The notes beneath the pieces were generated by a model. The model was not told where the DNA came from and searched no databases. It saw only the letters and a program-made list of their open reading frames with translations. A stretch of 64,000 nucleotides of DNA, from NCBI RefSeq assembly GCF_907165205.1, contig NC_058192.1, positions 30,408,001 to 30,472,000 on the forward strand, in the 5' to 3' direction. Within the stretch, counting starts at the first letter, position 1; every line of letters begins with the position of its first letter. The position numbers were made by a program, and so were the translations under genes. Positions 42,763-53,446 of this stretch are shown here, one piece after another. The DNA is from Coccinella septempunctata (lineage: Eukaryota; Arthropoda; Insecta; Coleoptera; Coccinellidae).

Positions 42763-45187
42763 TCATTTTTTATGGCAGATATTGAATCTACGTTAAAAAT
42801 AATGTGATTGTATGCATCACACCCTTGCCCTAAAATGGATATTTTCTGAGTTATTCACAAAAAACTGTTTTTCGTCTGGAATTTTCAGCTATTTCTTTTC
42901 CCTTCACGCCAAAAAGATGAAATTTCAGGAACTGTTATTTGAACCATGCTGTTGATTGTTCACCCCTTCTTGAAACCGACTTCAAGTTACTATTAGGAGA
43001 ACCATGGCAAACTCTCGCAGTTATAACTAGAGAAGATGCTCAAAGCTTTGACCGTTAATTTCTAGACATTTATTTATACGTCTCAGGACTCTCAGGAATG
43101 CTTTGTGCGTTGCTCTTCTTATTTCATCGGGAGGAATAGATCTGCAAAAGTGTTTAAAAACCAAATTGAGTTTCAAAACTATGAATCTAAAAATCTAAAC
43201 AAACCTGAACGCATTTCTGACTCGTTCTATGCAGTTCTCTTCATCAGTCAGGGGAGTTGAGTAGACAATATTTTTTATCCTACCCCAAACATAATAGTCT
43301 AAAGGAGTTAAATCGGGAGAACGTGGTGGCCAAAGATGTGGACCATTGTTCGCCAACCATCGATCTTCAAATAGCCTGTAGAGGATATTTGACACATTGA
43401 GTGAATTGTGTGGAGGCGCGCCATCTTGTTGATACCATAAGTCATTATGGTTCTGTACTAGCGGCTCAATTATTTGAGTCAATATGTCAGAATATCTATC
43501 TCCTAAGGGAGAACATTCTTTAAATAATGCAAACATGTGTAGTGTTCTATCTTACCAGTTAAAGTCCCATCATAAATGTGAACATCGAGAATTGCATTAT
43601 TTTTGATGGCGCAAAAAACATTGAAACTCCAGGTCTCTTGAAAGTTCCATTGTCTGAAGTGGTGGTTGTTCTCTTCATCCCAATAATGACTGTTATGCCT
43701 ATTGAAAAAACCATTCTTTGTGAATTTATTCCAAATTATACACTCCAAAAAGTTTTCCTTCTCTTGAAATCGAATCATCATAGCTTCGCAAAACTCTGTT
43801 CTCCTGACGAAATCAGTTTCCTTCAAATGCTGTACCCTATTGAATTTATATGGGTGCATTTTATGTTTTTTTAATATTCTCCAAACACTCGATTGAGATA
43901 ATCCCAGATCAATCTCGGTATCTTTGAGAGAATTTTGAGGATTCACACGAAAATATGCAAGAACTGTAATTTCGTTGTTCTCATCTTCTACTACACTTTT
44001 TTCTCTGTGTATAGTTTTCTTAACGAAAGATGCGACATTTCTTAAGTTTTTCATGGTTCTGTTAATGGTATCTCTCGTTGGTCTGGGTCGGTCAGGAAAC
44101 CTCTCAATGAAAAGTCGAATCATTCTATCTACAACTTTATTACATTCTCCATGAAGTAGAATGAGATTTAAATAATCTTCATTGGTAAAATTAGGCATAG
44201 TGGTCGATTTATAACTTAATACGAATTATCACCAAATTAATAGTAAACACAAAATGCTACTGCATAAAGAGGAATTTGGCAGATGTAATTAATGATATCT
44301 ATCATTAAAAGAAAAGAATGTAAAACATGGTAAGTTTTTGCATATGGTTCATAAGGAATTATTTATTTATCACTGGAGAGAAAACCGATGGCCGATTAGT
44401 TGAAATAAAGAGGTTTCCGATACAAATTCGAATCAAAATTCGCCATCTATTTAGGAACAACCTGTAACTTTTTTCTCTTGCATATTAGGGTAGTAAAATC
44501 TTAAACATGGTTTAAGTAACAGTTCCTGAAAATTTCATCTTTTTGGCGTGAAGGGAAAAGAAATAGCTGAAAATTCAAGACGAAAAACAATTTTTGTGAA
44601 TAACTCAGAAAATATCCATTTTAGGGCAAGGGTGTGATGCATACACTCACATTATTTTTTAACGTAGATTCAATATCTGCTTTAAAAAAATGGGGTTCTT
44701 ATTTGAAAAAATTGATTTTTCACGATTTTGTCATCCCTAACTTTGAAAGCGATTTTTTCACCCCCTGTATCATGAATCGCGATTTCGATTTTTAAAGTGG
44801 ATACATCAATCTTACATCTTGAAAATCCCAAAAATGAAAATTTTCCATCCAAAAACCTCGAAGTTATTCATGTTTCAGCGGAGCTCTATTTTCGATTTTT
44901 TTTTCGAATTTTCCCGCTCAGAGAGAATTTTCCAACCAAAACTGAAAAATGTTACATCAAAATATCTTGAAATTTTCTAAGGAATCTATTTCTGCAATAA
45001 AAAAATGGTGTTCTAATTTGAAAAACGGAAGTTGACGTCATTTCCAGAAAAACCGGAGGTGCTCATGCCTTGAAAATATTTTAGATTTCATCAGCATCGT
45101 GAAATACTTATAAGTGCTGAATTTCATGAAAATACGTTCAGTAGTTTTCCGTATAAATATGGGTGAGGTTCCTCGTGAAAGACCCTG
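42763..45187. mobile_element. Element A, copy 3, with its own transposase
   Basis: The right arm (about 44512-45187) is complete and ends CGTGAAAGACCCTG followed by TA. The left arm retains only its inner part (42763-42955), so about 480 bp of the left end is gone together with some LINE sequence. Between the arms lies a transposase gene. The arm-proximal sequence 44330-44480 is the centre of foldback copy 1, linking the non-autonomous copies to this larger form. Inserted in the split LINE. Confidence 0.85.
43195..44198 (-). pseudogene. DD41D-type (IS630/Tc1/mariner) transposase of element A
   Basis: Starts MPNFTNEDYLNLILLHGEC at 44198, the N-terminal HTH typical of the insect transposases that share a DUF4817-like head. 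A second HTH follows (L-S-Q-S-S-V-W-R-I-L-K-K-H). The block F-T-K-N-G-F-F-N-R-H-N is present, but the D-E just before it is replaced (I-I-W-N-K), so the first catalytic Asp is lost. A one-base deletion near 43505 shifts the frame. The rest (43536-43195) holds WYQQDGAPPHN (second Asp) and RSPDLTPLDYYVWG (third Asp), with 41 residues between the two. About 335 codons in all, normal for the family. Inactive by at least two lesions. Confidence 0.85.
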
Positions 45188-45189
45188 TA

Positions 45190-45942
45190 TTGCCAGAAGA
45201 CTTTCGGATCATTCTTAATGCTTCCGTGCACACCTTCCAAATACTTCTTGTAATCCTCTGAAATTAAATATTTAGCTCTACCCCTAAGAGAAGCCTGAAC
45301 GTATCTCTATAAAGATCGTTACCATATCTCTTGAAGTGCTTATGAAATTTATTCTTTTCCCTGATCGCAGCAAGCGAGTACCAGATTGGATTTTTTTTAT
45401 ATTTTGGATAGGAAGGTAAGAACCGGTCAAAGATATCATTCAAAATTCTGATGAGACAGCTCACTATCCCAATCAATAGCACCTAGGGCTTCATTCATTG
45501 CGTTATAATCGGCTTGATTGAAATTACGATTGCGTAGTGTACCAAAACATATGCCTCGAGGACTAGGAAGATTGATGTTGAACTACAACGTGTTGTGGTT
45601 TGGATCCTCAGAAACAAGAGGGCACTTAGAGAGCTGGATATCAGTTATATTGAAACTGTTGTTGAGAATGAGATCAAGTGTGTTGCCGGACACATTGACG
45701 AAGTTATTGAACTGTTACAAACCCGAAAGGGGGATATCATCGACAAAGGAAACCGCGAGCGAGGATCTCTAGCATCACCAGGAGCGCAAAAGGAATTAAG
45801 CTGATTAATATTCCATTTTATCTCTGGTAAGTTGAAGTAACCACAGTACAAATATATCATTACAGTTATTATTAAAAATATTACATAGCCGACTCATAAA
45901 AGAATTCAAGGCCAACATATCTCCAGGTGGGATGTACCTATA
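45190..45942 (-). pseudogene. Split LINE, part 2: endonuclease end and linker
   Basis: Minus-strand frames give L-Y-C-G-Y-F-N-L-P-E-I-K-W-N (the GDFN block with Asp changed to Tyr, near 45840), G-N-T-L-D-L-I-L-N-N, N-P-N-H-N-T-L-like remains, and the linker to Y-K-K-Y-L-E-G-V-H-G-S-I-K-N-D-P-K-V-F-W at the A3 border. The order and spacing are those between endonuclease and RT of jockey/CR1-type LINEs. Many stops. Confidence 0.7.
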
Positions 45943-47315
45943 TGTTACGGCTAAAGATAGGTGCGAGCATAAACTTAAGATTATCCGGCAAAACTTTGGT
46001 TTATATTCGAGGACCGGTTCGATAAAATATTCATCTGCGTCAGAGAATTTCATCTTTAGCCGGCTAATGTGCACATTACCCAGCTTGATTATCCAGGTCC
46101 AGAATACCCAGGTTGATACAGAAGAACAAAATGTGTTCAACCGTTTCCTCCGTGCTCCTGCACCAGCGGCACAGGGAACAGCTAGTCAGTCCCATTCTAT
46201 TTAAGTGTTTATTAAACAAATGGCCAGTCATTGCTCCAGTCACTAGACTCAGTTGTTTCCTCTCAAGAGCTAAGAGTTTTTTTACCTCAGGCACAGAGGA
46301 TGGTCTCTCAATGAGAAGCCTCGACTGTCTAAGACCACTTCTCATGCTCCATCCAGATGAAAATTTCCTGTCTAGCCAACTATTGAAGAAGTTTTTGTCA
46401 GATGTACGACAGATAGGCAGCGCCGGTCCCGGACCAACAAAAGCTGAGCGGGCTCCCTGCTTTGCAAGTATGTCTGCCTTCTCGTTCCCTGGAAGTCCTG
46501 CGTGAGCCGGGCACCAGATAACTTTCACAATGTTATCAGAGCCTAGCTCCCGCAGAGCCTCTCTGCATTCCTTTACTAGGTGTGAGTTAACCCTTTCCTC
46601 AGAAAGGGATTTCTGGGTTCCCTGACTGTTACAACAAATAAAGATGTGTTTTCCGGAGTACCCTCTGCGGATATTCTCCAGTGTGCAGGCTAAAACAGCA
46701 TACAGTTCAGCCTGCACTATGGAACAATCCTTCCCTAGGGGGATGGATAGATTGAAACGAGGTCCCACAATTCCCACTCCAGTCCCTGTGAGCATCACAG
46801 AGCCATCGGTGAACCAAGTGGGACCTTCAGGCTCAAGAAGCCTGTTTGGTGTAGACCATAGGTCTCTGTCAGGGACAATTACCCTGTAGGGTTCGACAAA
46901 GCACAAGCTGGTGCCCGCGCGGTCCCCTCTATGGAGAAGGGATGCGTTGGCATCCCTCACCATCTTAAGAGCCCTCGCATGCCCCCTATATATTCATTCT
47001 CAATTTCTCAACTGCTTAACAGAATGCTTTTCCGCTATTAGAAATATGTGAAATTCATACAAAAATACAATGCATTAATAATTTGATTACTATTTCTTCA
47101 CATTTTTTCAATTGCCGAAAATTTGCGCCCCTCAAGCCTTGCCAATACTTTTCTTCTTATCTATTAGCTTCTACATTTTTAGCCGATGGATGTGGTTACA
47201 CTAAGTTTAGCCGGCTAAAGATAGAAGAAACTAACATTATCTAATAGCCGAAGCTAAACCTAAGTTTAGCCGGCTAATCTTAAGTTTATGTTCACACCTA
47301 TCTTTAGCCGTAACA
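45943..47315. mobile_element. TIR family D, copy 2, with a retrotransposon fragment inside
   Basis: Ends TGTTACGGCTAAAGATAGG and the inverse at 47315, with the subterminal TTAGCCGGCTAA motif. TA precedes it; the right flank reads GA. The outer parts match copy 1, but the interior (about 46083-46985) is an RNase H coding fragment in place of about 800 bp of copy 1. Inserted in the split LINE. Confidence 0.8.
46076..46963 (-). pseudogene. Retrotransposon RNase H and CCHC-like tail fragment
   Basis: A single 295-codon open frame. The RNase H domain shows W-F-T-D-G-S-V (first Asp), I-V-Q-A-E-L-Y-A-V (Glu), ICCNSQGT where a D-S-Q is normal (so the second Asp appears lost), W-C-P-A-H-A-G-L-P-G-N-E-K-A-D-I-L-A-K (last Asp). 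The tail C-S-L-C-R-W-C, E-H-I-L-F-F-C is the Cys/His cluster found at the end of LINEs with RNase H (I, R1, LOA-like clades). No RT is attached. Last residues at 46076-46090 read into element D. Open frame despite being a fragment suggests it is not very old. Confidence 0.8.
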
Positions 47316-47935
47316 GATACACATCCAACATGAACCCTTATATATCAGGACTTTGGTTAGGAATTATAATAACCCAAACACCGTAAGTTATCAGAATAGC
47401 TTGGGAGATCATCAGAAACCGCCACAAGGACACCACCACCTCTACTTTTGAGTGATGAGCTGGGTTCTCTGTCATGGCGGTAAACCTTGTAAGAACTATG
47501 GAGTATCTCTGAGTCAGAGATGGTATCACTGAGCCAAGTCTCAGTATATCGAATTCACGCAAAGAAGAGTTCCTACTACTGGATATCTTAAGTTTCGATC
47601 TTTTACCACGCACATTTTGATAATAGACGGAAATAATCATTACCGAAAAACAGTTACAATAAGCCAATATTTGAAGGATCTACACGATCCTAGATAGATC
47701 GTCTTCGTTTGTAATCTTTACGATTTTCCACCTGCCGTCCTTCCTAACAAACACATAACCATTTCGAGTCCAAGTAAATTTGTAGATTTTGTCGCGACAG
47801 ATTTCCTTAGTTCTACTCAGCAATTTCTTATTCTTGGGAGTCAGATGTTCAACCTCTGTTAGGTTGGGCTGACTAAGGACTCTTGCACTTAGATGCACCA
47901 AGACATTTATCCCGCGTTAGCTTTGAGGAGAACTT
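47316..47935 (-). pseudogene. Split LINE, part 1: ORF1 end and endonuclease start
   Basis: The frame 47901-47680 encodes an ORF1 C-terminus (L-T-P-K-N-K-K-L-L-S-R-T-K-E, then G-Y-V-F-V-R-K-D-G-R and N-E-D-D-L-S-R-I-V before the stop), a pattern common just upstream of ORF2 in insect LINEs. ORF2 starts close behind with Y-Y-Q-N-V-R-G-K-R-S-K-L-K (47630 region, the Asn block of the endonuclease) and decays through F-D-I-L into shifted frames. It is the most 5' preserved part; the rest of ORF1 is missing at repeat J. Confidence 0.75.
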
Positions 47936-47939
47936 AATC

Positions 47940-48539
47940 ACATTTAAAAAATGGGGAATTCTCCTCCATTTTGGGTTATCACTGCATATGCAAGTTGAAA
48001 CTGAATAATTATTAGTTTCATTCATGATTTTTATAAATGTACAGCGGAAACTATTCAAAATCATCCTTCAAATATGGGGTTTCAAAATTTAAATCGCTTT
48101 GTGCGGAGTTTACGATTTGGCAACAGCGCATACAAGACAATGAAAAGAACAATGCCCGATCAGCTTGTTTATAAAATAAAAGCTATTGATTTACAGGCGC
48201 CTAATTATTGGCGAGCTTCAACTGCAACCGGCATAAAAATCCCATAAAATTTTACGACCTTCCTCGTTCGTCGCAGACTTCATAGACAGTCATCTTTGTC
48301 TATCTCATCAAGATGATGTATTTGTTGTCCTTTATTATCGAGGCATATTTCAGTGGATATTACCAACTTGTGCAATCGACATAAAACGCTTTAAATTTTA
48401 AATACCCATTTTTATTTCATTTTTAAGTGCTTAAAATAATTTTTTTGGGAAACAGTTGAAATGCTTAATTCAAAATGTGACGTTTCAAAGATATTTCATA
48501 AAAAATACATCATTTTCATCAGAAGGAGTAATCCCTATT
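47940..48539 (+). repeat. Dispersed repeat J, second long copy
   Basis: Inverted relative to 41052-41583; about 550 bp in common. The two copies enclose A3, D2 and most of the split LINE, but this is probably coincidental. No coding signal. Confidence 0.6.
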
Positions 48540-49240
48540 GATAAGAAATTTATTACCGGAAGAGGCACTATTATGGTCCAACAACAAAGAAATGAATTTA
48601 GATAATTTTACAGATCTCAAATCAAAATTTCTAGATTATTTTCGGGTTGCAGCACAACAAAAGGTTATTGAAAATAAATTATTTAGTGGAAAATTCAACC
48701 CAATGAAAGGACCTATCACAGATATGCGATGCAGATTTATAATGTTGCTCATTATTTAAATGAAGATTTCACAGAAGAATACATACTCAGTTTAATAATA
48801 CAACATTTTGATAAAGATCTAGAAGATGAGTGATTATTATATTATTTTAAAAATATGGATAAATTATGTCCATTTTTGATGAGTCAGGAATATATGAGGA
48901 AGAGAAAACACATTCACAACAATAATCCACACTATTATAGAAATATCAATAATAATAGACAAAACCAGAGAAATGAAATGCAGCAAGGACCAAGAAATAA
49001 TTATAACTACCAGTGTAACAACAATAACAATAGGAATAACAATACAAGATACATAAACAATTACAGAAATCAGAATCACAGCAGCAATGAAAACCAAATG
49101 AGACATCCAAGAGGATATAAAAGGGGGAACTGTGGAAGCTTACCTGTAGACCATAGACTAATTGGACAGAGAATAGAAAGCTCACTGGATAAACAAGCTG
49201 CAGCGCAATCTATATTTGCGGTATATTTACTGATTTGAAG
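48540..49240 (+). pseudogene. Gag remnant of a Ty3/gypsy-like element, Asn-rich
   Basis: Plus strand: L-L-P-E-E-A-L-L-W, F-T-D-L-K-S-K-F-L-D-Y-F, K-L-F-S-G-K-F-N, then after a shift near 48722 Q-I-Y-N-V-A-H-Y-L-N-E-D-F, and I-I-Q-H-F-D-K-D-L. This layout resembles the capsid part of gypsy-type Gag. One in-frame TGA precedes a stretch very rich in Asn and Arg (about 48915-49110), in a place where a nucleic-acid-binding tail would be. No pol genes follow. The left side is cut by repeat J. Confidence 0.55.
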
Positions 49241-50975
49241 AAAGAGCTAAATATGAAACGAATCTAGCGCATATTTTGATTTTTTTCGTAGTAGGTAATC
49301 CAGACAAACATTTTAGGAAATTTTTAAAGAAAAATAAGACCAATATTCGCATAAGCTGTTGATTGCGAAATTATTTTCAATGGAAAATGAAAGGTAATAC
49401 GAATCTTTTTCTCTCCTCGTATTCTCGTCTATTGGGTAGATTCTATGTTCAAGGCCGCTGCACTTGTAGTGTGATTAAGTAGTCTTCACTCAATCATATT
49501 CGATCGATTTCATTACCATCAATTCTTGACATGGAAACTGAAGATGAATTCCGAACTAGTCAAAAAATTTTATATTAGTTAGATTAAGTTTCTAGTATCA
49601 TAATATGATCATTCAAACCTATACGCAGCATTGCGCCGATATTGCAAACGAATTGAATTTATGCGATACCCAAATATTCGAAGCCCGCTAAATTTTTCGA
49701 GTTTACTTGTACCATCCTAAATCCTAACACCCAGAGATATGAGAGTGGATTATCTATATATTTATCTTGTAGACTATACCACTTGTTCGTTCCGTATTTT
49801 CAATATTATTTGTTAGGCAACATAGTTCTGAGAAAACTGCTTCTGACAAACTTTCTAATAATTTTTATAATCATTCCTGTTGTTTCAGCTACTAGAAGAG
49901 AAACTCCATAAAAGGTTCCAGGAAAAATGCAAATATTTGTCGATCGATTCGAAAATGCCTTACCAGATAAATTACACATAACCAGCATAATCTGTTCATG
50001 AGGATGGATATTTTGTTGAAAAGGTTGAAAGTCCTTTTGTACAATACCCTATTTCAAGGTTACTAGAGTTCGGTGTACACAAAGAAATTATGCTCAGTCT
50101 CAATAAATAACAGATTGCCATCCATCAGATCATCAGTACCTTGTCAACGACTTTTAGCTTGCTAGACAAACCAAAATTCGCTTGGTTATATAATGCAAAC
50201 GAAGGGACGAAACATAAGTTATGTCCTTCATGAAGTAATCAATGATCATGATTTATCTTCTGCTTTGTAACAACGATAGCCACATGTTTATGTATAAAAA
50301 GTATTTGTATTATACAAACGCACTGAAGAGGATTTCAGAAAATGAAAAATGAGACATATCATCAATATTTAATATTCGAACAATGATTATCGTTAGTTAC
50401 TATATTACATTATCTGTTTTCAGAACAGGAACATTAATCCATTAGATACGTTCACTAAATATCAAACTCACTCGAATTGTTTTTTCGTCCTCAATAATTA
50501 AGTGGTAAGAGTTTGTACTTTTCACATGTTTCACTTCGTAATCACTAGTGCAATTCATCATTTCATTGTTTGCACTTATATCTCAGAACCAGTAGATTTC
50601 TTTTGAGGAATCTTGTACTTGAGCTTCCAGGCCTGAAAAAAAAAATATAACAACATTATCGACATTGAAAATAAATATCATCGACAATCCTGAAATAAAT
50701 ATCTTACTAATAATATATTAATATGAAAATAATTCCTCCGCAAAACGTTCAACGGATTCATTGAATTATTCATTCAACAACATATGTTTCAAATTTCTGG
50801 AGCATTATCCAACTACAATAGGTATGAGGTGAAGTTAAATTTCACAACACTGATTGTAACAGAGGGGATGTATTTGAAGTTAATTGCCCGCTCACTACAG
50901 GTTCATTTTGCCTCTGAGAACCACTAATCTCCAATATATCTAGCAAATCCAGGCGTTCATTACTACGACCATGTA
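49241..50975. other. Intergenic, no gene
   Basis: 1.7 kb of AT-rich sequence in which I see no supported ORF, RNA or repeat shared with the rest of the window. It is among the longest stretches free of recognised elements, so the best candidate here for ordinary host non-coding DNA. Confidence 0.45.
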
Positions 50976-51848
50976 CAGGGTGGGCAAATTTCGATGTTTT
51001 AGCACTACAGTTTTTAAACCAGAGGAGATAGACAAAATCTGATACCCCATTCTCGTTCTCTTTTTCTGAGAAACTTACAATAGTAGTTGTGATTTTTGGC
51101 CACTTTCTTTTATTTATATCTTCGCTAATATTGATGATAGAGCTCTGAAATTAAAACATTATACAGGCACTTTTTTACGTAGAATCCAGTGACGTGCTCG
51201 CCTTTTCAGTAGGATTTTTAATTACGAAGCTATGACCCAAAGTTATGTATTTTTAAATGGGAACACTAGTTTTCTGTGCAATTTTTTGAAAGAGTAATGA
51301 AAGCTGATTTCAAAAATATATGACATCATATGGTTTGTATCATCATATCATATGGTTTGTAATAATATAAATAATAGAAAATGGTCCAAAACCTTTTTTC
51401 TCAATATTTCTATGGTTTCAACTTTTGATGAGCACAGAAACATATAGCATCGTATGATTACCACTGTCTCCTTCTATGAGTCCGTTCATTATTATGAAAA
51501 TTTATCTTGATTCAAATTTTGTGAAAATTGGTAAAAAGCATAGAAATAATGACATTGCCGGAAGGAGACTGCTTTTGTTATAGGAAACTCTATTTTTCTG
51601 TGCTCGTCAATAGTTGAAACCATAGAAATATTGAGAAAAAAGTTTTTTGACCATTTTCTATTATTTATATTGATACAAACCATATGATGTTACATATTTT
51701 TGAAATCAGTAAAAATTAAGCTTTCAAAAAATTGCACAGAAAACTAGTGTTCCCATTTAAAAAAACATAACTTTGAGTCATAGCTTCGTAATTAAAAATC
51801 CTGCTGAAAAGGCGAGCACGCCACTGGATTCTAAGTAAAAAAGTGCCC
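50976..51848. mobile_element. Foldback element with CAGGGTGGGCAAA end
   Basis: Starts TA-CAGGGTGGGCAAATTTCG. The segment 51170-51470 is mirrored by 51560-51848 (GGGAACACTAGTTTTCTGTG, TAGCTTCGTAATTAAAAATC and others inverted). The right arm stops at GTGCCCCCC and lacks the final ~190 bp, so the right end is truncated. No transposase. Related by its end to 2077, 9096 and 28148. Confidence 0.7.
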
Positions 51849-52603
51849 CCCCTGGGTGCGCCAATGAATAGGTAGGTATTATATAAGATTCAATTGGCAA
51901 ATCATAGAAACATATTTATATTAACAATTTATATAAATATATTGGACAGCATTCGCTACCCTTGGACTTTTCTGTCTAATCATCTTAATAATGGAAATGG
52001 AGCGCGATACATAGGTTTATGTATCCAGGGATAATTATTGATAAGTGCATTGAAAAGCTATTTCCCATATCCCAATAGTTATGAATTTTTAAAACACTGT
52101 TTCCTTCACGCATTAGTGTATTCGAATTGTTTCTTTAATTCCCCAATTCATAAGTAAAAACAATTTATAACCGGACCGAATTATATGAATTATAAATAGG
52201 CTATGAGTGATACGGTTCATGTAGATAATAAAGAGATTCATAATTCAAAGTAGAATTAATCGAATAAAACTGAACCCATCGAAATTGAGTGTGAGAAAAG
52301 ATATAGGTAATAGGTACTTTTAATTCCGATTTTGATATTCTAAAATTTTTCTTTCATATCATAAGATCAACTTCAGCATATAAGTCGAATGAAGCCGAAA
52401 ATTTTGAAAATCTTCGTCGGAAAGCACTCGATTCGTCCGTCAAATTTTGAAGAATTATCACTAAATGTTTTCTGATACTGCATGGATGATAGACGAACGT
52501 TTTTGTTTCATTTTCGTCCACTTCATATGATATTATAACCATATTTCCAAAGGCAAATAATTGGAAAAAATTACCCGATAGATTAACTGGAGCATGTGTT
52601 CAA
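51849..52603. other. Intergenic; one unassigned ORF
   Basis: A minus-strand ORF (52542-52354, 62 codons) has a fairly protein-like composition but no domain I recognise and no visible splice context. Nothing else. Confidence 0.4.
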
Positions 52604-53446
52604 TGGTGGTATTCTGCTTTCATCTGTAAGCCAATCTGTAGCAGCAGAATACAACACTAAGGGAACTAAGGCCCTGTACTTTCACGTGCGAATAAATAAA
52701 TTTATTCAATATATAAGTCTTATTCTTAGGATAAGTAAAAATGCTGTCTTTTCACTTTCAGATTTCATCGAATAAATCTGTCATTGAAAATAAGAGTTTA
52801 TTTGTCATAGACCGAATCTCGGTACGTTATTATTGGTTGAATTTTTTAAATTCTTCATGTATGGTTATTCTTTGTGTAATTTTCACGAAATATTTGCTTT
52901 CTAGTTGGAATTATGACAATTTCTATAATCGGTGTCTTATTTTACATTAATCAGTGAAAAGTAGTAAACCGTGCTTTCATAGAATTGTTATTCGTCAAAT
53001 AATTTCATCTGAAAGCACCGAAATAAGGTATCCTTCAGATAGGAAATTATTTGATAGATACTTATTGACAGTGAATAAAGTTTATTCGCAGCTGAAAGTA
53101 CCGGGCCTAAGTGTCATTGTCTCGTCGTTGATAACGTTATTGAAATCTAATAATTAATGGTTGTATTTTTCTTTTCCTTCGTAAGTTACGAATCTGTTGC
53201 GTACGATCGATCTGTAAGTTTCAGATCACAGAACACTAATATCAGATTGACAAATTCGTTAATAATATCATTCTGGAAATGTTTCAGTCACTATCTCATT
53301 GACAGTGTCACTTTTGAACTACTTATTGTAAATAGTTACGGATTCCTGTAAGCTACAGACCACTAAAAACTGTCCAGAATTGCTTTTTTCCTGTAAGCTT
53401 ATGAAAAGTTACAGATTGGCTTACAGATGAAAGCAGAATACCACCA
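52604..53446. mobile_element. TIR element M with subterminal repeats
   Basis: The end TGGTGGTATTCTGCTTTCAT, continuing TCTGTAAGCCAATCTGTA, is repeated inverted at the right end (53446). A motif close to CTGTAAGYTACAGA recurs near the right end (about 53180-53190, 53213-53228, 53345-53360, 53390-53420). Three plus-strand ORFs of 64-69 codons inside have no recognised domain. Superfamily unknown; clustered subterminal repeats are common in hAT-like elements, but no 8-bp duplication was seen. Confidence 0.65.

Larger units (their letters stand above)
35440..47935 (-). mobile_element. One LINE split into four parts by three DNA transposons
   Basis: On the minus strand the parts 47935-47316, 45942-45190, 42762-42542 and 36454-35440 carry, in order, an ORF1 C-terminus, endonuclease start, endonuclease end with linker, RT start, and RT core with C-terminus. 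They are separated by elements D2 (45943-47315), A3 (42763-45187) and B (36455-42541). Removing B restores reading from C-P-x-L-E-S-G-D across its site. About 2.5 kb of LINE survives; part of the linker is lost at the A3 junction. The 5' end is truncated in ORF1. Confidence 0.75.

Noticed and set aside
48864..49185. Two minus-strand ORFs rich in V, I, S and C
   Set aside because: They are antisense readings of the Asn-rich Gag stretch (AAC/AAT repeats read as GTT/ATT).
52354..52542. 62-codon minus-strand ORF as a host exon
   Set aside because: Composition is plausible, but there is no splice context, homology or neighbouring exon to support it.
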